Positions 8,231 to 17,778 of a stretch of DNA of 64,000 nt are shown here, one piece after another. The translations under genes were made by a program, and so were the position numbers. The DNA is from Agrobacterium tumefaciens. GTDB lineage: Bacteria > Pseudomonadota > Alphaproteobacteria > Rhizobiales > Rhizobiaceae. Below the pieces are notes generated by a model that was not told the DNA's origin, ran no database searches, and worked only from the letters and a program-made list of their open reading frames with translations. Within the stretch, counting starts at the first letter, position 1; the number at the start of each line of letters is the position of its first letter. The stretch is taken from NCBI RefSeq assembly GCF_009649785.1, contig NZ_WJOK01000021.1:30309-94308 (forward strand), given 5' to 3'.

Positions 8231-8809
8231 GTGAGCGAGCACGTAACCAATCACGACGCCTCGGGTGAACCGACCCGTCGCGATTTTCTTTATCTAGTAA
8301 CCGGAATGACGGGCGCCGTTGGTGCCGCCGCAGTGGCATGGCCCTTTATCGACCAGATGCGTCCAGACGCATCGACGCTGGCGCTTGCCTCCATCGAGGT
8401 GAATGTCGCGGCGGTCGAGCCGGGCATGTCGCTGACCGTGAAGTGGCGCGGCAAGCCGATTTTCATCCGTAACCGCACGGAAAAGGAAATTGGCGAAGCC
8501 AATGCTGTCGCTCTTGCCGATCTCAAGGATCCGGTGGCGCGCAACGCCAACATTGCCCCCGACGCGCAGGCGACGGGCATTGACCGTTCCGCCGGTCAGG
8601 GCAAGGAGAACTGGATCGTCATGATCGGTTCCTGCACCCATCTCGGTTGCGTTCCGCTCGGCCAGGCCGGCGATTTCGGCGGTTGGTTCTGTCCCTGCCA
8701 TGGCTCGCATTACGATACGGCGGGCCGCATACGTAAGGGTCCGGCGCCGCAGAACCTCGCCATCCCGACATTTGCATTCACATCCGATACCGTGATCAAG
8801 ATCGGATAA
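8231..8809 (+). CDS. petA: Ubiquinol-cytochrome c reductase iron-sulfur (Rieske) subunit
   Basis: Rieske protein of the cytochrome bc1 complex. It carries electrons from ubiquinol to cytochrome c1 on the periplasmic side. It has 192 residues, the usual length. The N-terminus has a twin-arginine motif (TRRDFLYLV) and a single anchor helix (residues ~20-42). Cluster ligands are C135 and H137 (CTHLGC) and C154 and H157 (CPCHGSH); C140 and C156 form the expected disulfide. The GTG start at 8231 follows a mini-ORF by two bases. First gene of petA-petB-petC, with 14 bases to petB. Confidence 0.97.
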   Translation: MSEHVTNHDASGEPTRRDFLYLVTGMTGAVGAAAVAWPFIDQMRPDASTLALASIEVNVAAVEPGMSLTVKWRGKPIFIRNRTEKEIGEANAVALADLKDPVARNANIAPDAQATGIDRSAGQGKENWIVMIGSCTHLGCVPLGQAGDFGGWFCPCHGSHYDTAGRIRKGPAPQNLAIPTFAFTSDTVIKIG

Positions 8810-8823
8810 GGGGACAGATATTT

Positions 8824-10107
8824 ATGAGTGGTCATTCCAGTTATCAGCCGTCCACCGGCATCGAGAGGTGGATCGATTCGCGGCTTCCCTTGCCGCGCAT
8901 GATCTATGACAGCTTCGTTGCCTATCCTGTCCCGCGTAATCTGAACTACGCCTACACATTCGGCGCGATGCTGGCTGTCATGCTGATCGTGCAGATCCTC
9001 ACTGGCGTCGTGCTTGCCATGCATTACGCCGCTGAAACGACGGTTGCCTTCAATTCCGTCGAAAAGATCATGCGCGACGTCAACCACGGCTGGCTGTTGC
9101 GCTACATGCACGCCAACGGTGCATCGTTCTTCTTCATCGCGGTTTACCTGCACATCGCCCGTGGACTTTATTACGGCTCCTATAAGGCGCCACGCGAAAT
9201 CCTCTGGATTCTCGGCTGCGTGATCTACCTCCTGATGATGGCGACGGGCTTCATGGGCTACGTGCTGCCGTGGGGCCAGATGTCCTTCTGGGGCGCCACG
9301 GTCATCACCGGCTTCTTCTCGGCTTTCCCGGGCATAGGTGAGTGGATTCAGCAGTTCCTGCTCGGCGGCTTTGCGGTGGACAATCCGACGCTCAACCGCT
9401 TCTTCGCGCTCCACTACCTGCTGCCCTTCATGATCGCGGGTGTCGTCATCCTGCATATCTGGGCGCTGCATGTGACCGGCCAGACCAATCCGACCGGTGT
9501 GGAAGTGAAGAGCAAGACCGATACGGTACCCTTCACGCCCTATGCGACGTTGAAGGATGCACTCGGCGTTTCGGTGTTCCTCATCGCTTATGCGTGGTTC
9601 GTCTTCTACATGCCGAACTTCCTCGGACACCCTGATAACTACATCATGGCGGATCCGTTGAAGACACCGGCGCATATCGTGCCCGAATGGTATTATCTGC
9701 CGTTCTACGCGATGCTGCGCGCCATCACTTTCAATATCGGGCCGATCGATTCCAAGCTCGGTGGCGTTCTCGTCATGTTCGGCGCAATCATCGTGCTGTT
9801 CTTCCTGCCCTGGCTCGATACCTCGAAGGTTCGCTCCGCGGTATATCGTCCCTGGTACAAGCTGTTCTTCTGGCTGTTCGTGGTCAACGCCATCCTGCTT
9901 GGCTGGCTGGGTTCGCGTCCGGCGGAAGGCCTTTATGTCATCATGTCGCAGATCGGCACGCTTTATTACTTCGGTTTCTTCCTCGTCATCATGCCGATCC
10001 TCGGTCTGGTCGAAACGCCGCGGCGTATTCCGAATTCGATTACCGAGGCCGTTCTGGAAAAGAACGCCGCCAAGAAGACTGCCGCGCCAGCGGCCGCCCA
10101 AGTCTGA
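8824..10107 (+). CDS. petB: Cytochrome b of the bc1 complex
   Basis: The 427-residue membrane subunit that carries hemes bL and bH and both quinone sites. It covers the full cytochrome b/b6 N- and C-terminal halves. Visible are the heme-binding region ([26 protein letters not shown]), [14 protein letters not shown], and the Qo-site PEWY motif ([18 protein letters not shown]). It is not fused to cytochrome c1, unlike fbcH of Bradyrhizobium. GGGGAC lies upstream of the ATG, and it is followed by petC with 22 bases between. Confidence 0.98.
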   Translation: MSGHSSYQPSTGIERWIDSRLPLPRMIYDSFVAYPVPRNLNYAYTFGAMLAVMLIVQILTGVVLAMHYAAETTVAFNSVEKIMRDVNHGWLLRYMHANGASFFFIAVYLHIARGLYYGSYKAPREILWILGCVIYLLMMATGFMGYVLPWGQMSFWGATVITGFFSAFPGIGEWIQQFLLGGFAVDNPTLNRFFALHYLLPFMIAGVVILHIWALHVTGQTNPTGVEVKSKTDTVPFTPYATLKDALGVSVFLIAYAWFVFYMPNFLGHPDNYIMADPLKTPAHIVPEWYYLPFYAMLRAITFNIGPIDSKLGGVLVMFGAIIVLFFLPWLDTSKVRSAVYRPWYKLFFWLFVVNAILLGWLGSRPAEGLYVIMSQIGTLYYFGFFLVIMPILGLVETPRRIPNSITEAVLEKNAAKKTAAPAAAQV

Positions 10108-10129
10108 GCGCGAAGGAAGGATGACGACA

Positions 10130-11014
<885 letters not shown>

Positions 11015-11039
11015 GCGGCTTCAAATGCCTGCAATCATT

Positions 11040-11070
11040 GGCCCCCATGGTCTTGCCCTGGGGGCCTTTT
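11040..11070 (+). terminator. Terminator of petABC
   Basis: GGCCCCCA (11040-11047) pairs with TGGGGGCC (11059-11066) and is followed by TTTT. It lies directly after petC. Confidence 0.85.
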
Positions 11071-11093
11071 CATGTGTCGAAGGAGGATGAGAA

Positions 11094-11486
11094 ATGGCGA
11101 AAGTCCGGAGCGGTGGCTGCCTGTGCGGTTCCGTCCGTTTCGAGGCCACGGGTGAACCCGGCAATCCGCACAGCTGCTCCTGCGATATCTGCCAGCGGCA
11201 CTCCGGCGCTTCCAGCCTTGCCTGGGTGGAGTTTGCGAGCGATGCAGTGGTCTGGACGGGAGAGCGCGGTGCGCCCATGGTTTTCCGGTCTTCAGATTAT
11301 TCCAGCCGTGCGTTTTGCGCGGTCTGCGGCAGCACGCTTGGCGCCATCGACGATGCACCGACTGTCGACCTCGTTTCCGGCTCTTTTGACGACAGAAATG
11401 ACGAGGCGCTACGGCCTCTGTCGCATTCCTTCGCGGATGTATGCCCAGTCTGGGCGCGGATCGAGGGAATGTCGGGGCAGGAATGA
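11094..11486 (+). CDS. GFA family (glutathione-dependent formaldehyde-activating-like) protein
   Basis: Small cytoplasmic zinc protein of 130 residues in the GFA/CENP-V fold. The zinc-binding cysteines sit in the usual order: GGCLCGSVRF (residues 8-17), HSCSCDICQR (~27-36) and CAVCGSTLG (~76-84). AGGAGGATGAG precedes the start. Real formaldehyde-activating activity is proven for only a few members, and many GFA proteins act on other thiol adducts, so the function is left open. It lies between the petABC terminator and apt and may be transcribed alone. Confidence 0.85.
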   Translation: MAKVRSGGCLCGSVRFEATGEPGNPHSCSCDICQRHSGASSLAWVEFASDAVVWTGERGAPMVFRSSDYSSRAFCAVCGSTLGAIDDAPTVDLVSGSFDDRNDEALRPLSHSFADVCPVWARIEGMSGQE

Positions 11487-11576
11487 GCGGCGGTCCTTTT
11501 TAGTTGGTCCGCAGCCACCAAGTTGATAGGGTGGCCCGAACCTTCTGATCCATTTCCCAATCTAACTGGAAATACC

Positions 11577-12119
11577 ATGACCGTTATCGCTTCGGAGCTT
11601 TCCGCTGCCATCCGCTCCATTCCCGACTATCCGAAGCCGGGCATCATCTTCAGGGACATCACGACTCTGCTTGGCAATCCGCGCGCTTTCCGCCGTGCCG
11701 TGGACGAGCTTGTGCAGCCCTATGCGGGAACGAAGATCGACAAGATCGCGGGGATGGAAGCGCGTGGCTTCATTCTGGGCGGAGCGGTGGCGCACCAGCT
11801 TTCCGCCGGTTTCGTGCCTATCCGCAAGAAAGGCAAGTTGCCGCACACCACCGTGCGCGTGGCCTACAGCCTTGAATACGGCGTTGACGAGATGGAAATG
11901 CATGTGGACGCCGTGCAGCCGGGCGAAAAGGTCATTCTGGTCGACGACCTGATCGCGACTGGCGGCACCGCCGAAGGTGCGGTGAAACTCTTGCGGCAGA
12001 TGGGCGCGGAAATCGTTTCGGCCTGCTTCGTCATCGATCTGCCCGATCTCGGCGGCCGCAGGAAGCTGGAAGACCTCGGTGTGGAAGTGCGGACACTGGT
12101 GGAGTTTTCAGGCCATTGA
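11577..12119 (+). CDS. apt: Adenine phosphoribosyltransferase
   Basis: Purine salvage enzyme: adenine plus PRPP gives AMP and diphosphate. It has 180 residues, the normal length. Family landmarks are the N-terminal [15 protein letters not shown], the base-recognition stretch [12 protein letters not shown], and the PRPP loop [14 protein letters not shown] (residues ~120-133). I chose the ATG at 11577; the longer upstream reading has no ribosome site. Confidence 0.97.
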   Translation: MTVIASELSAAIRSIPDYPKPGIIFRDITTLLGNPRAFRRAVDELVQPYAGTKIDKIAGMEARGFILGGAVAHQLSAGFVPIRKKGKLPHTTVRVAYSLEYGVDEMEMHVDAVQPGEKVILVDDLIATGGTAEGAVKLLRQMGAEIVSACFVIDLPDLGGRRKLEDLGVEVRTLVEFSGH

Positions 12120-12132
12120 GGCCGGTTTCCGG

Positions 12133-12768
12133 CTAGGAATGTTGCGACAGGCCGGTGTTTTGTCCGTTCTTTCGTAGTGCGATCCATGTCCAGTGGACGC
12201 CCATGGCGCGATTACCCGCCTGAATGGAAGCAACTTCTACCTGTCGTATCAACGTGAACCCCAGACGGGCTGCATTGCCCGTCGTTTCCGCTGGTGAAAT
12301 GGGAAAAGCACGGCGGCCTTTGGGTGCGGGGCCGTGACGCAGGGACATGATCAGCAATCCGCCTTCTGCCGTCATCTCCGAGAGGCTTTCCATGGCGGTC
12401 TGCCGTGCCTCGTCATCGATATGGTGCCAGACGCCGCACAGCGTAACCAGATCGAACGGGCCGTGGCGGCGCGCTTTCATCAGATCGGGCAAACAGTCGT
12501 CAAGCCAGGTTATCTTGTGCGAGAGGTGCAATCTCTTTCCGGGTTCACGCAGTTCCTTGACCGGCTCTATCGCCAGAACATCATGGCCGCATTCGGCAAA
12601 CCAGGCGGCATCGCGACCGGTGCCGCTGCCAATATCCGCCACGCGGGCCGGTGAGACCGGCAACAGATCGATGACCGGTGCGTAGATTTCCCGGCAATCC
12701 AGTCCATCGAACCTGGCAATTAGGTCCGGCGTTGCCGCTTCAGCATAACCCTGTAGGATATCGTTCAT
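12133..12768 (-). CDS. Class I SAM-dependent methyltransferase
   Basis: A 211-residue methyltransferase with a Rossmann fold. Motif I is VADIGSGTGRDAAWFA (residues ~44-59), the acidic motif II VLAIEPV, and a later LVTLCGVWHHID that is typical of methyltransferase type 11/12 domains. The substrate cannot be inferred. It lies downstream of the two MaoC genes on the same strand with 63 bases between and converges on apt, its stop 13 bases away. Confidence 0.8.
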   Translation of the reverse strand: MNDILQGYAEAATPDLIARFDGLDCREIYAPVIDLLPVSPARVADIGSGTGRDAAWFAECGHDVLAIEPVKELREPGKRLHLSHKITWLDDCLPDLMKARRHGPFDLVTLCGVWHHIDDEARQTAMESLSEMTAEGGLLIMSLRHGPAPKGRRAFPISPAETTGNAARLGFTLIRQVEVASIQAGNRAMGVHWTWIALRKNGQNTGLSQHS

Positions 12769-12831
12769 TCTTGCCTTCCCGCCGCGACGCCGATTCCGAG
12801 GGTATCGCGCGCGGGCTATCTCGGCCAGCCG

Positions 12832-13299
12832 CTATTCGAACTCCAGAACCCCGCTCTGGAAGGTCATCACGGTTTCTCCGGACTGGTTCACGCCCTCGTT
12901 GAAGGTGGTGTTCAGCCAAACCCCGGCTCTTGATTCCAGTGGTCGGGCATCGAGCAAGGTGACGAAATAGGTCACGTCGTCTCCGGCGAAAACCGGCTTT
13001 TTCCATTTGAGTTCACGAAAGCCGGGGGAGGGGCCGAGTTTCGGCGGTTCAAGGCCAAGTTGTTTCAGCCTCTTCACTTCCTTGCCCCAATGGGAAAGGA
13101 AACATTTCATCCAGCCAGCGCCGGTGTGCCAACCGGAAGCGCAGAGCGCTCCGAAGACGCTGTTTTTCGCCGCTTCGGCATCGAGATGAAAGGGCTGCGG
13201 ATCGAAATCGCGGGCGAAACGGACAATGTCTTCGGCGGAAAAATGCAATGTGTCGAGGGTGACGCGTTCGCCGATCGGGGAAAGTTCTGCCAGTCTCAT
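12832..13299 (-). CDS. MaoC family dehydratase (second of pair)
   Basis: Hot-dog-fold protein of 155 residues, related to (R)-specific enoyl-CoA hydratases. The hydratase motif region reads FARDFDPQPFHLDAEAA, with D and H in the family catalytic positions, then FGALCASGWHT. Its ATG overlaps the stop of the upstream MaoC gene by four bases, so the two are translationally coupled. The pair may form a heteromer. Physiological substrate unknown. Confidence 0.85.
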   Translation of the reverse strand: MRLAELSPIGERVTLDTLHFSAEDIVRFARDFDPQPFHLDAEAAKNSVFGALCASGWHTGAGWMKCFLSHWGKEVKRLKQLGLEPPKLGPSPGFRELKWKKPVFAGDDVTYFVTLLDARPLESRAGVWLNTTFNEGVNQSGETVMTFQSGVLEFE

Positions 13300-13769
13300 G
13301 CCGCAAGGCCTCCGTCCGCACGCATCAGGAACATCACGGTGTTTTCGCCGTGCGATACCAGAACGCCGCGCTGGTTATAAAGCTCATGGCGAAACTTCAC
13401 GAGGCCGATGCCGGGGCGTGAGCTGGAGGTGCGCTGTTCCAGAACAATGGATTTTCCCGAAAGCGTATCGCCAGCCAGAACCGGCTTTTTCCAGTCGACA
13501 TAATCGATGCCGGGGCTGCCTTGCGATGTCGAATCGCTGATATAGCTCTCCGCCATCATTCGCATCAGCAGGGCGCAGGTGTGCCAGCCGGATGCCGCCA
13601 GCCCGCCGAGAATGCTCTGGCGGCCAGCCTCTTCGGACAGGTGCATGGGCTGGGGGTCGAACTCGCTGGCGAATTCGATGATTTGTGCTGCAGAAATCGA
13701 TTGCGGTCCCAGGGGAAATTCCCGTCCAACGGAAAAATCCTCATAGGCATATGTCGCGACCGGCGCCAT
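13296..13769 (-). CDS. MaoC family dehydratase (first of pair)
   Basis: 157-residue hot-dog hydratase with the same motif as its downstream partner: FASEFDPQPMHLSEEAG (residues ~32-48) and LGGLAASGWHTCALLMR. An AGGGAGG ribosome site precedes the ATG. The two proteins are clearly paralogous over their whole length, which points to tandem duplication. There is no acyl-CoA dehydrogenase or ligase next to them to suggest a pathway. Confidence 0.86.
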   Translation of the reverse strand: MAPVATYAYEDFSVGREFPLGPQSISAAQIIEFASEFDPQPMHLSEEAGRQSILGGLAASGWHTCALLMRMMAESYISDSTSQGSPGIDYVDWKKPVLAGDTLSGKSIVLEQRTSSSRPGIGLVKFRHELYNQRGVLVSHGENTVMFLMRADGGLAA

Positions 13770-13896
13770 GGCTTCCTCCCTTGCCTAGTCGATGTCACCG
13801 GCATCTAAAATGATTTTTCCCTTTACGTAAAGGTCAAATCGAGAGTGCGTTTGCGGTGTACGTAGATGCTATTGAGAGAGCCAGTGCGGCATGCTG

Positions 13897-14015
13897 CCTT
13901 CTCCCAGAGGAGGAGAAGGTCGCGATAGCGGAATGAGGGGCAAGGGTCGTGTAATTCGCCAGCCTTGCCTCCTCATCCGATCCTCCGGGCTATCTTCCCC
14001 CGCCGGGGAGAAGAA
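13897..14015. repeat. Palindromic intergenic repeat element
   Basis: This fills the centre of the 320-base gap between maoC and ychF. The left arm has CCTTCTCC...GGAGAAGG, then TAGCGGAATGAGGGGCAAGG. The right arm mirrors it with CCTTGCCTCCTCATCCG, then CTTCCCCCGCCGGGGAGAAG. The whole can fold into one long imperfect stem. It matches the widespread CTTCTCCCC/CCTCATCCG rhizobial repeat style. No coding potential. Confidence 0.6.
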
Positions 14016-14091
14016 ACAAGCCACGGATGTGTGTCACTTCGGTCAACGAGTCAAAAGACGCGATGTGACCGCCGCCGCGCTCAAGACCAGA

Positions 14092-15195
14092 TCAGGTATT
14101 AAAGCGGAAGTGGATGACGTCACCGTCCTGGACGACATATTCCTTGCCTTCGTCGCGTCCCTTGCCGGCTTCCTTGGCACCAACTTCGCCCTTGTAGGCG
14201 ATGTAGTCGTCATAGGCGATGGTAAAGGCGCGGATGAAGCCGCGTTCGAAATCGGTATGGATGACGCCGGCGGCAGCGGGCGCTTTGGTGCCGCGCACGA
14301 TCGTCCAGGCGCGCGTTTCCTTGGGGCCGACGGTGAAATAGGTGATGAGGTCGAGCAGGTGATAGCCGGCGCGGATCAACCGGTCGAGACCGGCTTCGGT
14401 GAGCCCGAGGGCCGAGAGGAATTCTTCGGCTTCATCGGCCGGAAGCTGCGCGACTTCGGCCTCGATCGCCGCCGAGATGATCACGCATTCGGCGCCCTGT
14501 TGCTTTGCCATCTCCGCGACAGCCGCGGTGTGCTCGTTGCCGGTGGATGCGTCGGCTTCAGAGACGTTGCAGACATAAAGCACCGGGTGCGACGTCAGGA
14601 GATTGAGGCCCTTGAGGATTTCGATTTCCTCGTCCGCCAGTGTCTTCAAAAGCAGACGTGCCGGTTTTCCGTCGTTTAGCAGAGCAATTACGGCTTCCAT
14701 CACCGGCAGTTGGGCCAAGGATTCCTTGTCCTTGCTGGTGGCGCGCTTGCGCGTCTGCTCGACACGGCGTTCCAGGCTTTCGAGGTCGGCGAGCATCAAT
14801 TCCGTCTCGATCGTGTCGGCATCGCCAACCGGATTGATGCGGCCTTCCACATGGGTGATGTCGTCGTCCTCGAAGCAGCGAAGCACATGCACGACGGCAT
14901 CGACTTCGCGGATATTAGCGAGGAACTTGTTGCCGAGACCTTCACCCTTCGATGCGCCGCGCACCAGGCCGGCAATGTCCACGAAGGAAATGCGGGTCGG
15001 AATGATTTCCTTCGATCCGGCAATGGCCGCGAGCTGCTGCATGCGGGGGTCCGGCACGGCAACTTCGCCGGTGTTGGGCTCGATGGTGCAGAAGGGATAG
15101 TTGGCGGCCTGCGCGGCCGCCGTTTTCGTCAGCGCGTTGAAGAGGGTGGACTTGCCGACATTCGGCAGCCCGACGATACCGCATTTGAAGCCCAT
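14092..15195 (-). CDS. ychF: Redox-regulated ribosome-binding ATPase YchF (OLA1 family)
   Basis: Obg-family P-loop protein that binds ribosomes and prefers ATP to GTP. From the ATG at 15195 it has 367 residues, the family norm. Motifs are G1 GLPNVGKSTLFNALT, G3 DIAGLVRGASKGEGLGNKF, and NVSEAD in the G4 position, where the canonical NKxD is altered as expected for YchF. The C-terminal TGS domain ends in DGDVIHFRFN. In many alphaproteobacteria it is near pth and rplY, and here it lies on the same strand downstream of pth, separated by clpS and a GNAT gene. Confidence 0.97.
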   Translation of the reverse strand: MGFKCGIVGLPNVGKSTLFNALTKTAAAQAANYPFCTIEPNTGEVAVPDPRMQQLAAIAGSKEIIPTRISFVDIAGLVRGASKGEGLGNKFLANIREVDAVVHVLRCFEDDDITHVEGRINPVGDADTIETELMLADLESLERRVEQTRKRATSKDKESLAQLPVMEAVIALLNDGKPARLLLKTLADEEIEILKGLNLLTSHPVLYVCNVSEADASTGNEHTAAVAEMAKQQGAECVIISAAIEAEVAQLPADEAEEFLSALGLTEAGLDRLIRAGYHLLDLITYFTVGPKETRAWTIVRGTKAPAAAGVIHTDFERGFIRAFTIAYDDYIAYKGEVGAKEAGKGRDEGKEYVVQDGDVIHFRFNT

Positions 15196-15445
15196 GGCTT
15201 GAAACCTGTCCGTTTGAAAGAATTCGTTGAGGAGCCTTTTGCGGAAAGGGCAGGGCAAGGTCAAGCCCGGGGGCCGATTTGGGCGGGCAAAGCCCCGCGA
15301 ATGGAGCGGAATTTTGCGCGAGTGCGGGGCCGGGGTTGTCGATGCTGCGGTTGCGGCGCAATATGCGCCGGTCGAGCAACCGATCTTTCGTCATCAACGG
15401 GGATTTTCCCCATGGGCTACAATTGAGTGACAATCACGGGCGACA

Positions 15446-15760
15446 ATGATGAGTGACAGTCCTGTTGATCTCAAACCGAAACCGAAAGTCAAACCGAAGC
15501 TGGAGCGGCCTAAGCTCTACAAGGTCATTCTGCTGAATGACGACTATACGCCGCGCGACTTCGTCACCCTGGTATTGAAGGTCGTCTTCCACATGGGCGA
15601 GGACACCGGCCACCGGGTGATGATGACGGCGCATCGCTTCGGGAGCGCGGTCGTCGTTGTCTGCGAGCGCGACATTGCCGAGACCAAGGCCAAGGAGGCG
15701 AACGATCTTGGCAAGGAGGCCGGGTTTCCGCTGATGTTCACCACCGAGCCGGAGGAGTGA
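15446..15760 (+). CDS. clpS: ClpS adaptor (N-end rule), ClpS2-like
   Basis: Adaptor that delivers N-degron substrates to ClpAP. It has 104 residues: a charged, lysine- and proline-rich N-terminal tail, then the ClpS core with LLNDDYTPRDFV (degron pocket) and MTAHRFGSAVVVV. There are two adjacent ATG codons, 15446 and 15449. No clpA is adjacent, in contrast to the usual clpS-clpA pair, so this is probably the second, stand-alone ClpS that rhizobia carry. It converges on the GNAT gene with 11 bases between. Confidence 0.92.
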   Translation: MMSDSPVDLKPKPKVKPKLERPKLYKVILLNDDYTPRDFVTLVLKVVFHMGEDTGHRVMMTAHRFGSAVVVVCERDIAETKAKEANDLGKEAGFPLMFTTEPEE

Positions 15761-15771
15761 CGGTTTTATGC

Positions 15772-16224
15772 TCAATCCCGCCGGATCTGAAAACCCGTCT
15801 TGTTCTGAATGAAACCGCAGTTTTCGTAGAAGGCATGCACCTCAGGACGCTGCCGGCCGGTCAGCAGCATCACCTTGTAGCAATTTGCGGCAAAGGCGGT
15901 CTCGATGGCTTGGCGCACGACTGCGCGGCCATATCCCCGGCCGCGACGGCTTTCCAGCGTCACCACATTTTCGATGAAGGCATAGGGACGGGCAGCGCGC
16001 GTCAGGTTCGGGATGACGAGAAGCGTGGCGGTTGCAACGGGTTCCTGGTCTTCCATGGCAAAGAACACGGTGAGGCCGGGTTGGCCGAGCATGGCGGCGA
16101 AAACCGTGCTTGCCTCTTGCGTCGTCAGTTGCGGGTCCGAAGGGTTCAGCGCCTGGTAAAGTTCGAGCAGTTTCGGCAGATCGTCCGGGCCAGCTTTGCG
16201 AAGGCTCATGGTCTCTGAAGACAT
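15772..16224 (-). CDS. GNAT family N-acetyltransferase
   Basis: 150-residue acetyltransferase. The acetyl-CoA site is visible as ESRRGRGYGRAVVRQAIE (the Q/RxxGxG/A signature), with the C-terminal AFYENCGF typical of GNATs. The acceptor is unknown. It starts 6 bases after pth and is surely co-transcribed with it. Confidence 0.88.
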   Translation of the reverse strand: MSSETMSLRKAGPDDLPKLLELYQALNPSDPQLTTQEASTVFAAMLGQPGLTVFFAMEDQEPVATATLLVIPNLTRAARPYAFIENVVTLESRRGRGYGRAVVRQAIETAFAANCYKVMLLTGRQRPEVHAFYENCGFIQNKTGFQIRRD

Positions 16225-16230
16225 CTGCGC

Positions 16231-16947
16231 TCAATCCTTCTTGCCGAACATCCGCTTCAGCATCTCCGCCATCGGCCCGGTTTCCGGCAGTTTTTTCGGT
16301 TGGGCGTTGTTGCGCGCCTGATGGATGTGGGATTGCGCGGCGGGCTTGGCCGCCTTGGCCGGTTTTTCCGTTTCCGGCTTGCTGCCGGTGGCAAGCGCCA
16401 GCTTGTTCATCAGCTGCGAATCCTCTGATTTCACCAGCATCGCGGCATTGTCGGCAATGGCGTCCAGCAGCGGATCGAGCCAGACCCGGTCGGTCTTGGC
16501 GAAATCACCGAGAACGTGGCCATGCACCCGCTCCTTGTCGCCGGGATGGCCGATGCCGAGACGCAGGCGGCGGTATTCCTTACCGCAATGGGCGTCGATC
16601 GATTTCAGACCATTATGGCCGCCATGGCCGCCGCCGGTCTTGATGCGCGCCCGGCCTGCAAGCAAATCGAGTTCATCATGGATGACGATAATGTCTGCCG
16701 GTGCAAGCTTGAAGAAACGCATGGCCTCGCCGACGGATTCTCCCGACAGGTTCATGTAGGTAAGGGGCTTCATCAGCAGAACTTTCTCACCGCCTATTTC
16801 GCCTTCGGAAATCTCCGCCTTGAATTTCCGCGCCCAGGGCGAGAAGGAAGGCAGGCGCTGCAGCGCATCCACGGCCATGAAGCCGATGTTGTGACGGTTT
16901 CCCGCATATTGGGCGCCGGGGTTACCAAGGCCTGCGATGATCTTCAT
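16231..16947 (-). CDS. pth: Peptidyl-tRNA hydrolase
   Basis: Cleaves peptidyl-tRNAs that drop off ribosomes. It has 238 residues. The first ~185 are the standard domain: [21 protein letters not shown] with the catalytic His in [30 protein letters not shown], and [11 protein letters not shown] further ~50-residue low-complexity K/A/P/Q tail is common in rhizobial Pth. It normally follows rplY directly; here two signalling genes lie in between. Confidence 0.97.
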   Translation of the reverse strand: MKIIAGLGNPGAQYAGNRHNIGFMAVDALQRLPSFSPWARKFKAEISEGEIGGEKVLLMKPLTYMNLSGESVGEAMRFFKLAPADIIVIHDELDLLAGRARIKTGGGHGGHNGLKSIDAHCGKEYRRLRLGIGHPGDKERVHGHVLGDFAKTDRVWLDPLLDAIADNAAMLVKSEDSQLMNKLALATGSKPETEKPAKAAKPAAQSHIHQARNNAQPKKLPETGPMAEMLKRMFGKKD

Positions 16948-17048
16948 GGGGCATGTCCGCTTTTTTGCCTGACGATGCTGTTGTCACCACCCCGAAATGT
17001 TCCGGCTGTCAATCTTTTTATGGATTTTTTGATGTCGCGAGCGGGCGC

Positions 17049-17762
17049 TCAAGGGCTGACGAGTTTGTAGCGGTCGAATATGCTCTGTTGCGTTCCATCG
17101 GCGATCAGTCTGTCCAGGCGCGCTTGCAATTTTGCAATGACCTCGTCTGGAACGCTTTTGTTGCAGGCAAGACCCAGCTGTTGCCGCGCCAGCGTTATCA
17201 CTTCCCTGAATTTGCCTGGGGGTTGGCTTTTGAAAGTGCTTTCCGACATGGGCATCAGGTCGATGCGGCCTGCGTTCAGCTTGTGAAGCGTGATCTGGAA
17301 ATCAGCACCGACATCCACATGCTCGAAACCGAGGTTGCCAAGAAGGACCTCGGTGTAGTCGCCACGCTGGGTGCCGACCCGGTATTTCCTCGCGTCTTCC
17401 AGACTGGAGACGTTGATATCCGCATTCTGGCGCGCCACGAGGATGTTGCGGTCGCTATGGATCGGTGAGACCCATTTGAAAAGCTTTTCCCGTTCGGGCG
17501 TTCTCGCCGTGGCAAAGACGCAATGCATGGCCTTCGTTGTGGCCAATGCGATTGCCCGCGCCCAGGGCATGACGGCAACCTCGTAATCGGTGCCGGTATC
17601 CTCAAGTACGATCTTGAGCTGGTCGATATAAACGCCCGCCACGCTGCCGTCGTCGTTTTGCAGATTATAAGGTGGGTAAACCTCGGTGGTCAGGAAAAGC
17701 TTGGCTGCGCTGGCCGGGCCGGCAAGAGCAAGAAAGATCAGACAAAAGCGGATCAATCCCAT
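17049..17762 (-). CDS. Periplasmic solute-binding protein (PBPb / SBP_bac_3-like)
   Basis: 237 residues with a clear signal peptide (LIRFCLIFLALAGPASA). The mature start is the family hallmark (KLFLTTEVYPPYNLQNDDG), followed by MPWARAIALATTKAMHCVFATARTPERE, typical of orphan amino-acid-binding-like proteins. No permease or ATPase is nearby. It starts 16 bases after the GGDEF-EAL gene on the same strand, so it is probably a sensor partner and not part of a transporter (compare NspS with MbaA in Vibrio). The ligand is unknown. Start chosen at the ATG just before the signal peptide. Confidence 0.8.
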   Translation of the reverse strand: MGLIRFCLIFLALAGPASAAKLFLTTEVYPPYNLQNDDGSVAGVYIDQLKIVLEDTGTDYEVAVMPWARAIALATTKAMHCVFATARTPEREKLFKWVSPIHSDRNILVARQNADINVSSLEDARKYRVGTQRGDYTEVLLGNLGFEHVDVGADFQITLHKLNAGRIDLMPMSESTFKSQPPGKFREVITLARQQLGLACNKSVPDEVIAKLQARLDRLIADGTQQSIFDRYKLVSP

Positions 17763-17778
17763 GGCTGCTCCCACCCGT

